Of a DNA stretch of 64,000 bases, positions 34,470-42,738 are shown one piece after another. Position 1 is the first letter of the stretch. The number at the start of each line of letters is the position of its first letter. Source of the stretch: VRUE01 sp035260485 (GTDB lineage: Bacteria > Actinomycetota > Thermoleophilia > Solirubrobacterales > 70-9); contig DATFVC010000048.1 in assembly GCA_035260485.1 (NCBI GenBank), positions 7,284 to 71,283 on the forward strand. Direction: 5' to 3'. The notes beneath the pieces were generated by a model, which worked only from the letters and a program-made list of their open reading frames with translations, was not told where the DNA came from and did not search any database. The position numbers and the translations under genes are program-made.

Positions 34470-35372
34470 TCAGCTCGTACGGTGAAACTCGAAGTACTTC
34501 CTGGTGGCGGTCGAGAAAGCGCCGCACTTGCGACCGGCGAGGGTGGCAAGGAGAGATCGCAGGTCGGTCGTCACATCGGTGGCGCCGACCCCTTTGATGG
34601 CGCCGTCGCCGTCGACTATGAACTCCTTGGCCTCGAAGAGCGCATCGCACTCGACGCACGCCGTCATCACGATGTTTGGATCAAGTTTCTCCTCATCGGT
34701 GCACAGCGATCGTTTTTTGATGTGCGCCATCCTCAGGTATCGAACCGGGAAGCTCCGCCCGCAGAGATCGCATGGCGCGGATTGGGCCGAGCCGAGCCGC
34801 TGCTTGCGCAACCTCGCCTGCTCTTGCCGCTGGGTTCTCGCCACGAGCTTCTCGAGCGGGCCATCCAGGCTGAGCGGCTCGGCGACGCCGCCGGTCCCTC
34901 CTGCCAGGAGAAGGCCGCCGAGGGGTAAGACCACGACCCGGCCCTGCTGGTTCGCCGAACGCCGCAGCGCCTCCATCACCTCCTCACCGACGTCGGCGGC
35001 GCTGAAATCGTTACGTTCGACCAGGAAGTCAATATGCAGACGGAAGGGATAGAGGCCGTCTGGCCATACCTCGCCGGTCCCCTCCTCCGTCACCCCGGTG
35101 ATCAGACCAAGGTGCCCCACACCTACTCTCTTGCCGGCCCATTCTCCCGGCTTGACCCGGGGGCTGGGACCTCGGTGGCCGAGGAAGACCATGTCGCCCT
35201 CTCGCAGCAGGCGGAAGTCCTGAACGTAATTCGAGCGTTCCATCGCCTCGCTGCTGAAGCCCCAGACGCCCTGCTCGAGCCCGATCGACAAGTTTCCCGC
35301 ACTCAACTTGGCCGCCGGCACGTAGACGACGCCCACGTGGAGGCTGCCGGCTTCGGGGTAAACGAGCTTCAC
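34470..35372 (-). CDS. EVE-like domain fused to an HNH nuclease
   Basis: The 300-residue product has an N-terminal EVE/PUA-like segment (about 1-115): GVWGFSSEAMERSNYVQDFRL, REGDMVFLGHRG, GVGHLGLITGV and WPDGLYPFRLHIDF. The C-terminal part has an HNH zinc finger: CDLCGRSFP, RMAHIKKRSLC, and NIVMTACVECDALFE. EVE domains read modified bases and HNH domains cut DNA, so a modification-dependent restriction enzyme is the natural proposal. It starts at GTG 35372, 51 bp from the divergent maoC-like gene. The region is less GC-rich than its surroundings, which hints at transfer. Confidence 0.75.
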   Translation of the reverse strand: MKLVYPEAGSLHVGVVYVPAAKLSAGNLSIGLEQGVWGFSSEAMERSNYVQDFRLLREGDMVFLGHRGPSPRVKPGEWAGKRVGVGHLGLITGVTEEGTGEVWPDGLYPFRLHIDFLVERNDFSAADVGEEVMEALRRSANQQGRVVVLPLGGLLLAGGTGGVAEPLSLDGPLEKLVARTQRQEQARLRKQRLGSAQSAPCDLCGRSFPVRYLRMAHIKKRSLCTDEEKLDPNIVMTACVECDALFEAKEFIVDGDGAIKGVGATDVTTDLRSLLATLAGRKCGAFSTATRKYFEFHRTS

Positions 35373-35409
35373 GGCGATACTGTGCCGTTCCCCCCGGACG
35401 CTCAGCGCT

Positions 35410-35415
35410 TATAGA
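35410..35415 (+). promoter_or_regulatory. Possible -10 element before the MaoC-like gene
   Basis: TATAGA ends 9 nt before the ATG at 35424, with no ribosome binding site. Confidence 0.4.
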
Positions 35416-35423
35416 CTGCGGCG

Positions 35424-35897
35424 ATGGCAACCATCGAGGTACAGGGCGTCGAGGGAATGCAGTCGCTGCTCGGACAGGAGATCGGGCCGAGCGAGTGGCG
35501 CACCGTCACCCAGGCCGACATCGACGCCTTCGCCGAGCTCTCAGGCGACGATCAGTGGATTCACGTCGACGTCGAGAAGGCGAAGAGCGAGAGCCCCTTC
35601 GGCACGACGATCGCCCACGGCAACCTCACCCTGTCTTTGGTAGACGGCTTTCGCAAAGAGCTGATCTCCTCCACCGGCTTCGCCCTCGGCGTCAACTACG
35701 GCTGGAACAAGATCCGCTTCCCGGTCCCGGTCCCCGTGGATTCCAAAGTCCGTGGCCGCGCCGAGGTCGTCTCAGTCGACGAGAAGGGCGACGGCTGGTG
35801 GCAGGTCGTGACCCGCTTCACGCTAGAGGTCGAGGGCAACGAGAAGCCGTGTTTTGTGGGCGACTCGGTGACGCGCGTGATGGCGCCGGTCGGCTAA
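35424..35897 (+). CDS. MaoC-like (R)-enoyl-CoA hydratase
   Basis: Hot-dog fold hydratase of 157 residues. The hydratase 2 motif is present: DIDAFAELSGDDQWIHVD, with the catalytic Asp and His, then FGTTIAHGNLTLSLV. It hydrates trans-2-enoyl-CoA to (R)-3-hydroxyacyl-CoA for lipid or PHA metabolism. It is a single gene with a near-leaderless start. Confidence 0.9.
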   Translation: MATIEVQGVEGMQSLLGQEIGPSEWRTVTQADIDAFAELSGDDQWIHVDVEKAKSESPFGTTIAHGNLTLSLVDGFRKELISSTGFALGVNYGWNKIRFPVPVPVDSKVRGRAEVVSVDEKGDGWWQVVTRFTLEVEGNEKPCFVGDSVTRVMAPVG

Positions 35898-35929
35898 CGA
35901 CCCACCAGAGAGCCGCCGAATCGCCTGCC

Positions 35930-36075
35930 ATGCGAGTGGCGCAGACAACAGCTATCTACTACCGCGACAAGCGCGGCGTCGAACCGGGTTGGCCGATTCA
36001 TCGACGGGCTGCCGGCCAAGCGTGCGGCCAAGATCGACGACTACGTCGAGGAGCACCTGAACGGCAGGTCCGACG
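35930..36075 (+). pseudogene. Frameshifted, truncated Gp49-like (HigB/RelE-type) toxin remnant
   Basis: From ATG 35930 the frame reads MRVAQTTAIYYRDKRGVEP. An extra G in the run at 35986-35988 shifts it. In the next frame the text continues VGRFIDGLPAKRAAKIDDY, then VEEHLNGRSDVP, which is the N-terminal half of a phage-derived Gp49-like toxin. The C-terminal half is absent; it breaks off near 36075, where a HicA-like remnant begins on the other strand. An HTH antitoxin tail of the matching type survives at 36928-37131. Confidence 0.7.
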
Positions 36076-36206
36076 TCCCTGATGAGGATCTTGCGCACCA
36101 GCCCGGAGGGGATTGTCGCGTTGCCGTGGAACGCGAAAGTCAGCGAAGGCCGGCCTGGCGCCTCCATCCGGCGATGCGAGCCGCTCTGGCGCGACGCGAT
36201 AGTCAA
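36066..36206 (-). pseudogene. HicA-like toxin remnant
   Basis: On the minus strand the frame reads RQSGSHRRMEAPGRP, LTFAFHGNATIP and SGLVRKILIRDVG, the C-terminal part of HicA (RNA-binding dsRBD-fold toxin, with the SGSHR His motif). The normal N-terminus (lysine-rich first strand) is missing, and the frame runs out into the reversed Gp49 remnant. The two remnants are joined tail to tail near 36070. Confidence 0.55.
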
Positions 36207-36400
36207 GAGGCTTGCGTTCCCAGGACAGCCAGCAGACGCTTCGCCGGCCGGCTGAACCTCAGTCCACTGCCACTGGGTGGGCTGTGATGCGCCGATTCGG
36301 CCACCCCTCGCGAGGTGGTTGGCCTTGGCGGCCGTTGACTCGGTCTGATGGCGCAGGGGAGACTCGATTCCGCCCGCACAACTCGACCGAGGGGGAGAAA

Positions 36401-36856
36401 ATGAAGGCTCACCATCTCGTCCCGATCGCGGCAGTGTGCGTCGCTGGCCTGCTCACCGCCTGTGGCGGTGGCTCCGATTCGGAAACCATCAAGCTGATCG
36501 AGCACGCTGAAACCGACACGGTCCGCCACATCGGTCCGGCGAGCGAGAAGGACTCGGTCGGCGACGTGCTCACGTTCGCCAACCCCGTCTTCAACTCCTC
36601 AAACGAAAAGCAGGTCGGATCGGACAATGGGCAGTGCGTGCGCACCGCGGCCGGTAAGGCCTGGGAGTGCATCTGGACCGTCTCCCTGTCCGGCGGACAG
36701 ATGACCGTCGAGGGCCCGTTCTACGACGGCCGGGACTCAACCCTGGCGATCACCGGCGGCACCGACGAATATGAAGACGCGCGCGGGCAGATGGTGCTGC
36801 ACGCCCGCAACCCCGAAGAAACCGAATACAACTTCACCTACGAAGTCGAAAAGTGA
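36401..36856 (+). CDS. Lipoprotein with allene oxide cyclase/dirigent-like barrel
   Basis: The 151-residue product has a lipoprotein signal (HHLVPIAAVCVAGLLTAC) and a domain with GDVLTFANPVFNSS, AWECIWTVSLSGGQMTVEG, LAITGGTDEYEDARGQM and ETEYNFTYEV. This pattern resembles the allene oxide cyclase-like/dirigent beta barrel found in actinobacterial secreted proteins of unknown role. GAGGGGGAG precedes the ATG at 36401. It sits between the two halves of the decayed toxin-antitoxin pair, so it probably arrived with the rearrangement. Confidence 0.75.
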   Translation: MKAHHLVPIAAVCVAGLLTACGGGSDSETIKLIEHAETDTVRHIGPASEKDSVGDVLTFANPVFNSSNEKQVGSDNGQCVRTAAGKAWECIWTVSLSGGQMTVEGPFYDGRDSTLAITGGTDEYEDARGQMVLHARNPEETEYNFTYEVEK

Positions 36857-36927
36857 GCCCCGGCGTCCTTGCCGCTAGACCCACTCGGTAGTGGAGGGGT
36901 CGAGGAACCTGACCTACGCCTCACCCT

Positions 36928-37131
36928 CAACAGGAGGTTGCCGAGCGGGCCGAAACGTCCCACTCCTTCATCTCGAAAGTCGAGGGCGGCGACCACATCC
37001 CGACGATCCCGGTGCTCAAGCGTATCCTCGCCGTGCTGGACGAGGAGCTGCTGATTGGCATCGAGCGCCAGGTACCCGACGAGGAGCCCGAGCGCGAGGT
37101 TGCGCCCGTCCCGAAGCTCGCTGCGGCCTGA
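36928..37131 (+). pseudogene. Truncated XRE-type HTH antitoxin remnant
   Basis: The frame reads QQEVAERAETSHSFISKVEGG, then IPTIPVLKRILAVLDEELL and IGIERQVPDEEPERE up to TGA 37129-37131. This is the second half of an XRE helix-turn-helix protein of the kind paired with Gp49/HigB toxins. A TGA stands six codons before it and no start codon is present, so the N-terminus is lost. The rest of the 36857-37182 gap holds nothing else that I can see. Confidence 0.65.
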
Positions 37132-37182
37132 GGCTTCAGTCCCGACGGAGACGTTGAAAAAGGGCTTCGCCCAAGACAACGG

Positions 37183-37779
37183 CTAGGCCGCTGCATCGAG
37201 TCGCTTGGAGAGCTGTCCTTTGGTACTCGGCCACTCGGCTCGCAAGATCGAGTAGTGGACGCTGTCCCGCCAACTGCCGTCCCGCCGCCGCATCTCATGG
37301 CGGTGTACACCCTCCTTGATCGCCCCCAGCCTCTCAATGGCGCGCTGTGACTGCTCATTGCGGATGTCGGTTCGGAAGGCGACACGCTCAAGCCCCAGAG
37401 TCTCGAAGGCATGTGTCAGGAGCAGGAGCTTGGCCTCCGCGTTGCATCCGGTTCGCCATCGGGATCGACTGAGCCAGGTCGAGCCGATCTCCACGTGAGC
37501 ATTGCTGGCGTCGAAATCCCAATAGGAAGTCGAGCCGATGACTGAGCCGTCGTCCGTGGCGAGGATCGCCAACGGTAGACGGCGATTCGCCCCTCGGTCG
37601 GCAAGCGCATCCTCGATCCAAGCGCGTGCCTGATCGAGATCGGCCGGGCGGGGGTAAGGGAGCCAGGCGAAGATCTCTTCGGCGTCGGCGGCTGCCAGCA
37701 GGCCAGAGGCGTACTCGATGCGCAGCGGTTCGATGCGCACAAGGTCGCCGAAAAGCTCGATCGCTTCCAGCGAGTTCAT
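37183..37779 (-). CDS. GNAT family N-acetyltransferase (RimJ/RimL-like)
   Basis: The 198-residue product has the acetyl-CoA fold: IEPLRIEYASGLLAAA, DGSVIGSTSYWDF, AHVEIGSTWLSRSRWRTGCNAEA and LERVAFRTDIRNEQSQRAIERLGA. The usual Q/RxxGxG/A loop is replaced by RWRTGCNA, which is normal for this subfamily. It is divergent from the NUDIX gene. The substrate is unknown. Confidence 0.85.
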   Translation of the reverse strand: MNSLEAIELFGDLVRIEPLRIEYASGLLAAADAEEIFAWLPYPRPADLDQARAWIEDALADRGANRRLPLAILATDDGSVIGSTSYWDFDASNAHVEIGSTWLSRSRWRTGCNAEAKLLLLTHAFETLGLERVAFRTDIRNEQSQRAIERLGAIKEGVHRHEMRRRDGSWRDSVHYSILRAEWPSTKGQLSKRLDAAA

Positions 37780-37856
37780 GCAGCGCGATCCTTGCAGGCG
37801 AGTGCTGAGCTATGCGCCGTCGAGTCGATCTGTGATTGCCTCGGAAGGCGACGCGC

Positions 37857-38375
37857 ATGGATGCAACTACGCTTCCGCGCATTGCCTTTCGAGACTCCTA
37901 TCTCTGGCGACTCCGACAGACCGTAGGGCACGACCTCGTCCTAATGCCCGGGGCGATGGTCGCCGTACAGCAAGCCGATCAGCGCGTCCTGCTGACCAAG
38001 CGGATCGATGACAGGTCTTGGTGCTTGCCCGCGGGCGCTGCGGAGCCGGGCGGGAGCTTTGCCCGAACGGCGATAGAGGAGCTGGCCGAGGAGACCGGGA
38101 TCAAGGTCTTGGAGCGTGACCTGATCCCGTTCGGCTGCCTCTCTGAGGCCGAGGAGCACACGATCCATTACCCCAACGGCGATGTCACGCACTGCTTCGC
38201 TCTTTGCTTCCTGGCAAGGGCCTGGAAAGGAGACCCCCGTCCTGACCAGCAAGAGTCGGCTGAGGCGAGGTTCGTAGACATGGATGCGTTGCTCGAGCCG
38301 CTGCACGCTCCAACCGCGCACGCCCTCGCACTCCTGGCGGCCTATCTCCGCTCGGGTGCGTTCCAAGTGCGTTAG
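37857..38375 (+). CDS. NUDIX hydrolase
   Basis: The 172-residue product hydrolyses a nucleoside diphosphate-linked substrate. The Nudix box is GGSFARTAIEELAEETGI, in which the usual REUxEE core reads EELAEE: the metal-binding glutamates remain but Arg is replaced by Glu. ATG 37857 has GGAAGG at 37843-37848; a TTG at 37836 would add seven residues. The next box contains a bidirectional terminator. Confidence 0.85.
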   Translation: MDATTLPRIAFRDSYLWRLRQTVGHDLVLMPGAMVAVQQADQRVLLTKRIDDRSWCLPAGAAEPGGSFARTAIEELAEETGIKVLERDLIPFGCLSEAEEHTIHYPNGDVTHCFALCFLARAWKGDPRPDQQESAEARFVDMDALLEPLHAPTAHALALLAAYLRSGAFQVR

Positions 38376-38429
38376 GCCCCGAGGCGTCGCCCCCGGGGCC
38401 GAGCCGGGGCTCAGCCCAGGCGTGGCTAT

Positions 38430-38457
38430 GGGGCGGCGCCCGCCGATTGACGGGCGC
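38430..38457. terminator. Hairpin terminator between NUDIX and cupredoxin genes
   Basis: A stem of the type GGCGCCCG / CGGGCGCC with the loop ccgattga lies between the convergent genes, preceded by a second GGCCCCG/CGGGGCC pair near 38376-38402. No T run is obvious. Confidence 0.5.
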
Positions 38458-38473
38458 CCCAGGCGCAGCTCAG

Positions 38474-38926
38474 CTATTTGACGGTGAGCGTGCCTTCCAT
38501 GCCCGCTTCGCGGTGGCCCGGCACCGAGCAGTAGAAGGTGTAGGTGCCTGGTTTCAGGTTCACCGCGGTCGACGTTTCTTCGCTGGCGATCAGGGCGGTT
38601 TTGCCGACTTCTTTGCCGCTTGAGTCTTCGATCGCCACGTCGTGGGTCAGCCCCTGGGGATTGTTGAAGTCGATCGTCACCTTGCCGGCTTTGGCTTCGG
38701 CTTCGGTGGTGGTGTAGGCGAGTTCGCCATTCGGGTCGGCTTCGAATTTGACGGTCGAGCCGCCGCCTTCGCTTCCCCCGGCTTCCTTGCCGCCTTCGGC
38801 CGCGGCGCCGGCGTTTGCTTCGCCGCCGCTGGAGGTCGAGGTGGTGGTGGTCGAGTTGCTGCTTCCACAGGCGACGAGGGCAGCGGAAGCGAGTGCGAGT
38901 AGGAGCAGCGCGGCGAGCTTCTTCAT
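38474..38926 (-). CDS. Cupredoxin (plastocyanin/azurin-like) lipoprotein
   Basis: Exported type 1 copper protein of 150 residues. A lipoprotein signal (LAALLLLALASAALVAC) and a low-complexity Gly/Ser/Thr linker are followed by a cupredoxin domain. Copper ligands are visible: His in GLTHDVAI and Cys, His and Met in TFYCSVPGHREAGMEG. It probably carries electrons on the outer face of the membrane. Confidence 0.9.
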   Translation of the reverse strand: MKKLAALLLLALASAALVACGSSNSTTTTSTSSGGEANAGAAAEGGKEAGGSEGGGSTVKFEADPNGELAYTTTEAEAKAGKVTIDFNNPQGLTHDVAIEDSSGKEVGKTALIASEETSTAVNLKPGTYTFYCSVPGHREAGMEGTLTVK

Positions 38927-39020
38927 CGGACTGGATCCTTTCCTGGGGGAATGCTCAGGGAGAGACCTTAGACGGTTCTAAAGCTGTCTGGCTCGGATAC
39001 GGCCGCTGGCGCGGCGCGGT

Positions 39021-39845
39021 TCAGCGGCCCTTGAACTCGGGCTTCTCGCCGCTGAAGAACGCGATCGCGCCTTCGCGCAGGTCCTCGGTCGCCATGCTGT
39101 CGGCGATTCCGTGCCGCTCCAGCTGCAGGTGCTCGGTGAGCCTGTTCTCGATGCTCTGGTTGCAGAGCCGTTTCGCCATCTTCACGTAGAAAGGCGCCTT
39201 CGCGGCCAGCTTTGCGGCCTTTGCGCGGGCGGTTTCCATCAGGTCGTCGGGAGCAACGACCTCCGAGACCAGGCCCTCTTCGAGCGCGTCGGCAGCGGTC
39301 ATGTTGGGGTCTTCGAGCAGAATTTCCAGCGCCCGGCTAGGCCCGACCACGCGCGGCAGGAAGTAGGTCATGCCCCCGTCGGGCGAGGCGCCGATCCGCC
39401 CGTAGGCGCAGGCGACGAAGGCCTTCTCGGAGGCGATCCGGATGTCGCAGGCCAGCGCCAGCGAAAAGCCCGCTCCGGCTGCGGCGCCGTTGACCGCCGC
39501 GATCACCGGATAGGGGATACGTCGCAGGTCGATGATCGCCGTGTGCAGCGCCTCGGCCCCGCGCCGCACCTGCGCGGGCAGGTCGATCGCGTCGTCTTCG
39601 ACGCCGGTTTTGAAGCTGTTGATGTCGCCGCCAGAGCAGAACGCCTTGCCGGCGCCGGTGACGATCAGCGCCCGCAGCGGCGCCTGGTCGGCGAACCAGG
39701 CGAAGGCGGTCCCCAGATCCAAGATCATCTCGGGGCTCATCGCGTTGAAGCTGTCGGCGCGATCGAGGGTGAGGGTGCCGATCTCGCCGTCGATCTCGAT
39801 TCGCAGCGTGGTCAGCTCGGGGGGACTGATGGTCTGGGTCGTCAT
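39021..39845 (-). CDS. Enoyl-CoA hydratase/isomerase family protein
   Basis: Crotonase-fold protein of 274 residues. AFCSGGDINSFK and AAAGAGFSLALACDIRIASE form the oxyanion hole region, and DGGMTYFLPRVVG follows. The typical hydratase glutamates are not both evident (the second site reads SPDGG), so an isomerase role is possible. I chose the ATG at 39845, preceded by GGAGAG, over the ATG at 39866. Confidence 0.88.
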   Translation of the reverse strand: MTTQTISPPELTTLRIEIDGEIGTLTLDRADSFNAMSPEMILDLGTAFAWFADQAPLRALIVTGAGKAFCSGGDINSFKTGVEDDAIDLPAQVRRGAEALHTAIIDLRRIPYPVIAAVNGAAAGAGFSLALACDIRIASEKAFVACAYGRIGASPDGGMTYFLPRVVGPSRALEILLEDPNMTAADALEEGLVSEVVAPDDLMETARAKAAKLAAKAPFYVKMAKRLCNQSIENRLTEHLQLERHGIADSMATEDLREGAIAFFSGEKPEFKGR

Positions 39846-39907
39846 CTCGCTCTCCATGTCTGGCATGTCACTTTGGCCAACTGGCCAGGAGCCTACCCTT
39901 TGGTCGA

Positions 39908-41788
39908 GTGAGCGAAAGCGACCAAGACACCTCTCGCGCGGAGCGGCTGGCGCGGCGGCGCCGCGAGCTGCCGGATTCCCCCGGCGTCTACCTCTTCTAC
40001 GAAGGTGACGACGAGCTGCTCTACGTCGGCAAGGCGCGCTCGATCCGCAAACGCGTCACCTCCCATTTCTCGAGTGGAGAGACCCGGCTCACCTCCCGCG
40101 TCGACCGCATCGACGTCCTCGTCACCGCGACCGAGGCCGAGGCGCTGCTGGCCGAGCAGAGCTTCATCAAGCGTCACCGGCCGCGCTTCAACATCCGCCT
40201 GCGCGACGACAAGTCCTACCCCTACGTCTGCGTCAGCCTCGACGAGGACTATCCGCGGGTCTACTTCACCCGTGAGAAGCACCGCGCCGGCCGTGCCTAC
40301 TTCGGCCCCTTCTCGAGCGCCAAGCGGGTACGCGAGACGCTCGACTTGCTCGGCAAGCTCTTCCAGTTCCGCACCTGCGAGGGGGCGGAGCCCGGCCGCC
40401 GTTCGGGCAGCCCCTGCCTCGACTACTACATCAAGCGCTGCGGGGCTCCCTGTGTTGGCTACGTCAGCCAGGAGGAGTACCGGCGCAATATCGACGCGAT
40501 CGTCGACTTTCTCTCCGGGCGCTACCGGCGGGTCGAGGCCGACGAGCAGGTGAAGATGGAGGAGGCTGCGGCGGGGCGTGAGTTCGAGCGGGCGGCGCTG
40601 CACCGCGATCGGCTCAAGGCGATCCAGTCGCTGTTCGAGCGCCAGCGGGTCGCCGGCGGCTCGGTCGGCACCGCCGACCTGATCGGAGTCGCGACCGAGG
40701 GGGCGGACGCCAACGCCCAGGTCTTCCAGGTGCGCGACGGGATCCTCGCCGAGCGCCAGAGCTTCTACCTCGACAATCAGGCCGAACGCGAGCCGGCCGA
40801 GGTCGCCGAGGAGTTCATCGGCCAGTACTACTCGGCCTCGCCGGCGATGCCGCGGACGATCGTTGTCGGCCCCTACCTGCGCGAGCGGGCCGAGCTGCTG
40901 GCGGCGGCGCTGGGTGAGAAGCGCGGCTCGCCGGTCGAGGTTCGGGTGGCCGAGCGCGGCGACAAGCGCCGCCTGCGTGAGCTGGCCGAGCGCAATGCCC
41001 GTCTCGCCCTCGACCAGGACCGGTTGCGGCGCGAGCACCGGCGCCAGCGCCGGGTCGATTCGCTCGCCGACCTGCGCGAGGCGCTGGTGATGGAGGAGCT
41101 GCCGATCCGGATCGAGGGCTTCGATATCTCCAACCTCGGCGGCGAGCACACTGTCGCCTCGATGGTCGTCTTCGAGGGCGGCGCGACCAAGAAGTCCGAC
41201 TACCGCCGCTTCCGGGTCCGCGGCGAGCGCAGCAATGGGTCCGACGACTTCGCTTCCATGGAGGAGGTGTTGAGCCGTCGCGTCAGTCGCTACGAGGAGC
41301 AGGTGGACCTCTCGCCGCACGACGGCAAACGCGACGAGAGCTTCGCAGCGTTGCCCTCGCTGGTCGTGGTCGATGGCGGCAAGGGCCAGCTCGCCGCTGC
41401 GATGCGCGCCCTCGGTCCGTTCGCCCAACGCGGCGTCACGGTGATCTCTCTGGCCAAGCGCCAGGAGGAGGTCTATGTGCCCGGCAGACGGGCGCCGATC
41501 GACCTGCCGGCCGGCTCCGAGGCATCGAAGCTGCTGCAACGAGTGCGCGACGAGGCGCACCGCTTCGCGATCGACCACCACCGCGGCCGTCGCGACCGGG
41601 CGATGACCAGCTCGGTGCTCGATGACCTGAAGGGCGTCGGCCCGGCCCGCAAGCGCGCCTTCCTCAAGCACTTCGGCTCGCCCGAGCGGTTCCTTGCGGC
41701 GAGCCGCGAGGAGCTGGAGTCGGTGCCCGGTGTCCCCGGCAAGCTGGCGCGCGAGATCCACGAGCAGCTGCATCGGACCGGCGGCTGA
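39908..41788 (+). CDS. uvrC: Excinuclease ABC subunit C
   Basis: Nuclease of nucleotide excision repair, 626 residues. The GIY-YIG domain (PGVYLFYEGDDELLYVGKA), the Cys-rich patch (FRTCEG, PCLDYYIKRCGAPC), the UVR motif near residues 210-245, the RNase H-like domain and the C-terminal helix-hairpin-helix (LDDLKGVGPARKRAFLKHF) appear in order. It starts at GTG 39908, with rapZ 3 bp downstream. Confidence 0.95.
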   Translation: MSESDQDTSRAERLARRRRELPDSPGVYLFYEGDDELLYVGKARSIRKRVTSHFSSGETRLTSRVDRIDVLVTATEAEALLAEQSFIKRHRPRFNIRLRDDKSYPYVCVSLDEDYPRVYFTREKHRAGRAYFGPFSSAKRVRETLDLLGKLFQFRTCEGAEPGRRSGSPCLDYYIKRCGAPCVGYVSQEEYRRNIDAIVDFLSGRYRRVEADEQVKMEEAAAGREFERAALHRDRLKAIQSLFERQRVAGGSVGTADLIGVATEGADANAQVFQVRDGILAERQSFYLDNQAEREPAEVAEEFIGQYYSASPAMPRTIVVGPYLRERAELLAAALGEKRGSPVEVRVAERGDKRRLRELAERNARLALDQDRLRREHRRQRRVDSLADLREALVMEELPIRIEGFDISNLGGEHTVASMVVFEGGATKKSDYRRFRVRGERSNGSDDFASMEEVLSRRVSRYEEQVDLSPHDGKRDESFAALPSLVVVDGGKGQLAAAMRALGPFAQRGVTVISLAKRQEEVYVPGRRAPIDLPAGSEASKLLQRVRDEAHRFAIDHHRGRRDRAMTSSVLDDLKGVGPARKRAFLKHFGSPERFLAASREELESVPGVPGKLAREIHEQLHRTGG

Positions 41789-41791
41789 GAC

Positions 41792-42718
41792 ATGGCGAAG
41801 ACCGTCAAGCGCAAAGAGACGGCGGCGCGGAAAGGCGATGGTGCTCGGGCGGGCCGCGCCGTCGACCTCGTCCTGATCACCGGCCACTCCGGGGCCGGAA
41901 AGTCGGAGGCGATCGCTGCCTTCGAGGACGGTGGCTACTTCTGCGTCGACAACCTGCCGCCGCGGATGATCGGCAGCCTCGGTGAGCTGTTCCGCCACGA
42001 GGGCAGTGGGGTGGAGCGGGCCGCTGTCGTCTCCGACGTGCGCGGGGGCGAGTACTTCGAGGGCCTGATCCAGGTCCTGGACGAGCTCGAGGCGGACGGC
42101 CTCAAGCCGACGCTGCTGTTCCTCGAGGCCGACGAGGAGACCCTGCTCGACCGCTACAAGGAGACGCGCCGGCGCCATCCGCTTGCCCCTGAGGGACGGA
42201 TCGTCGACGGCATCCGCGCCGAGCGCGAGCTGCTGGCGCCCCTGCGTGAGCGGGCCGACATCGTGATGGACAGCACCGGTCTGACCGGCGGCCAGCTGCG
42301 ACGGCGGATCGCCGAGGAGATGTTGGGCGGTCACGACAGCGGCAAGCTGGCCCTTACCCTGCTCACCTTCGGCTTCAAGAACGGGCCGCCGCGCGACGCC
42401 GATCTCACCCTCGACGTTCGTTTTCTGCCCAACCCTCACTACGTCGACGAGCTGCGGCCACAGACGGGTCTCGACGAGCCGGTGCGCGCCTACGTCGAGT
42501 CGGGAACGCAGGCGGGGGAGTTCTACGGGCGGCTGCTGCCGCTACTGGAGTTCCTCGTCCCGGCCTACGTCGCCGAGGGCAAGAGCCACCTGACGATCGC
42601 CGTCGGCTGCACCGGCGGCAGGCACCGCTCGGTGACCGTCGCCGACCGCATCCGCCGCGCGCTGGAGGGCCGCGAGGGGGTCGTCGTAAGGGTCAAGCAC
42701 CGCGACCTCGAGCCCTAG
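41792..42718 (+). CDS. rapZ: RNase adapter/nucleotide-binding protein RapZ
   Basis: P-loop protein of 308 residues with Walker A GHSGAGKSEA near residue 31, VDNLPP, DVRGG, and the C-terminal signatures FGFKNGPPRDADLTLDVRFLPNP and GCTGGRHRSV. The first 25 residues are a basic extension. In most Actinomycetota rapZ is followed by yvcK and whiA before gap; neither is present here. Confidence 0.95.
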   Translation: MAKTVKRKETAARKGDGARAGRAVDLVLITGHSGAGKSEAIAAFEDGGYFCVDNLPPRMIGSLGELFRHEGSGVERAAVVSDVRGGEYFEGLIQVLDELEADGLKPTLLFLEADEETLLDRYKETRRRHPLAPEGRIVDGIRAERELLAPLRERADIVMDSTGLTGGQLRRRIAEEMLGGHDSGKLALTLLTFGFKNGPPRDADLTLDVRFLPNPHYVDELRPQTGLDEPVRAYVESGTQAGEFYGRLLPLLEFLVPAYVAEGKSHLTIAVGCTGGRHRSVTVADRIRRALEGREGVVVRVKHRDLEP

Positions 42719-42738
42719 GCTCATAGACTCACTCGGCT

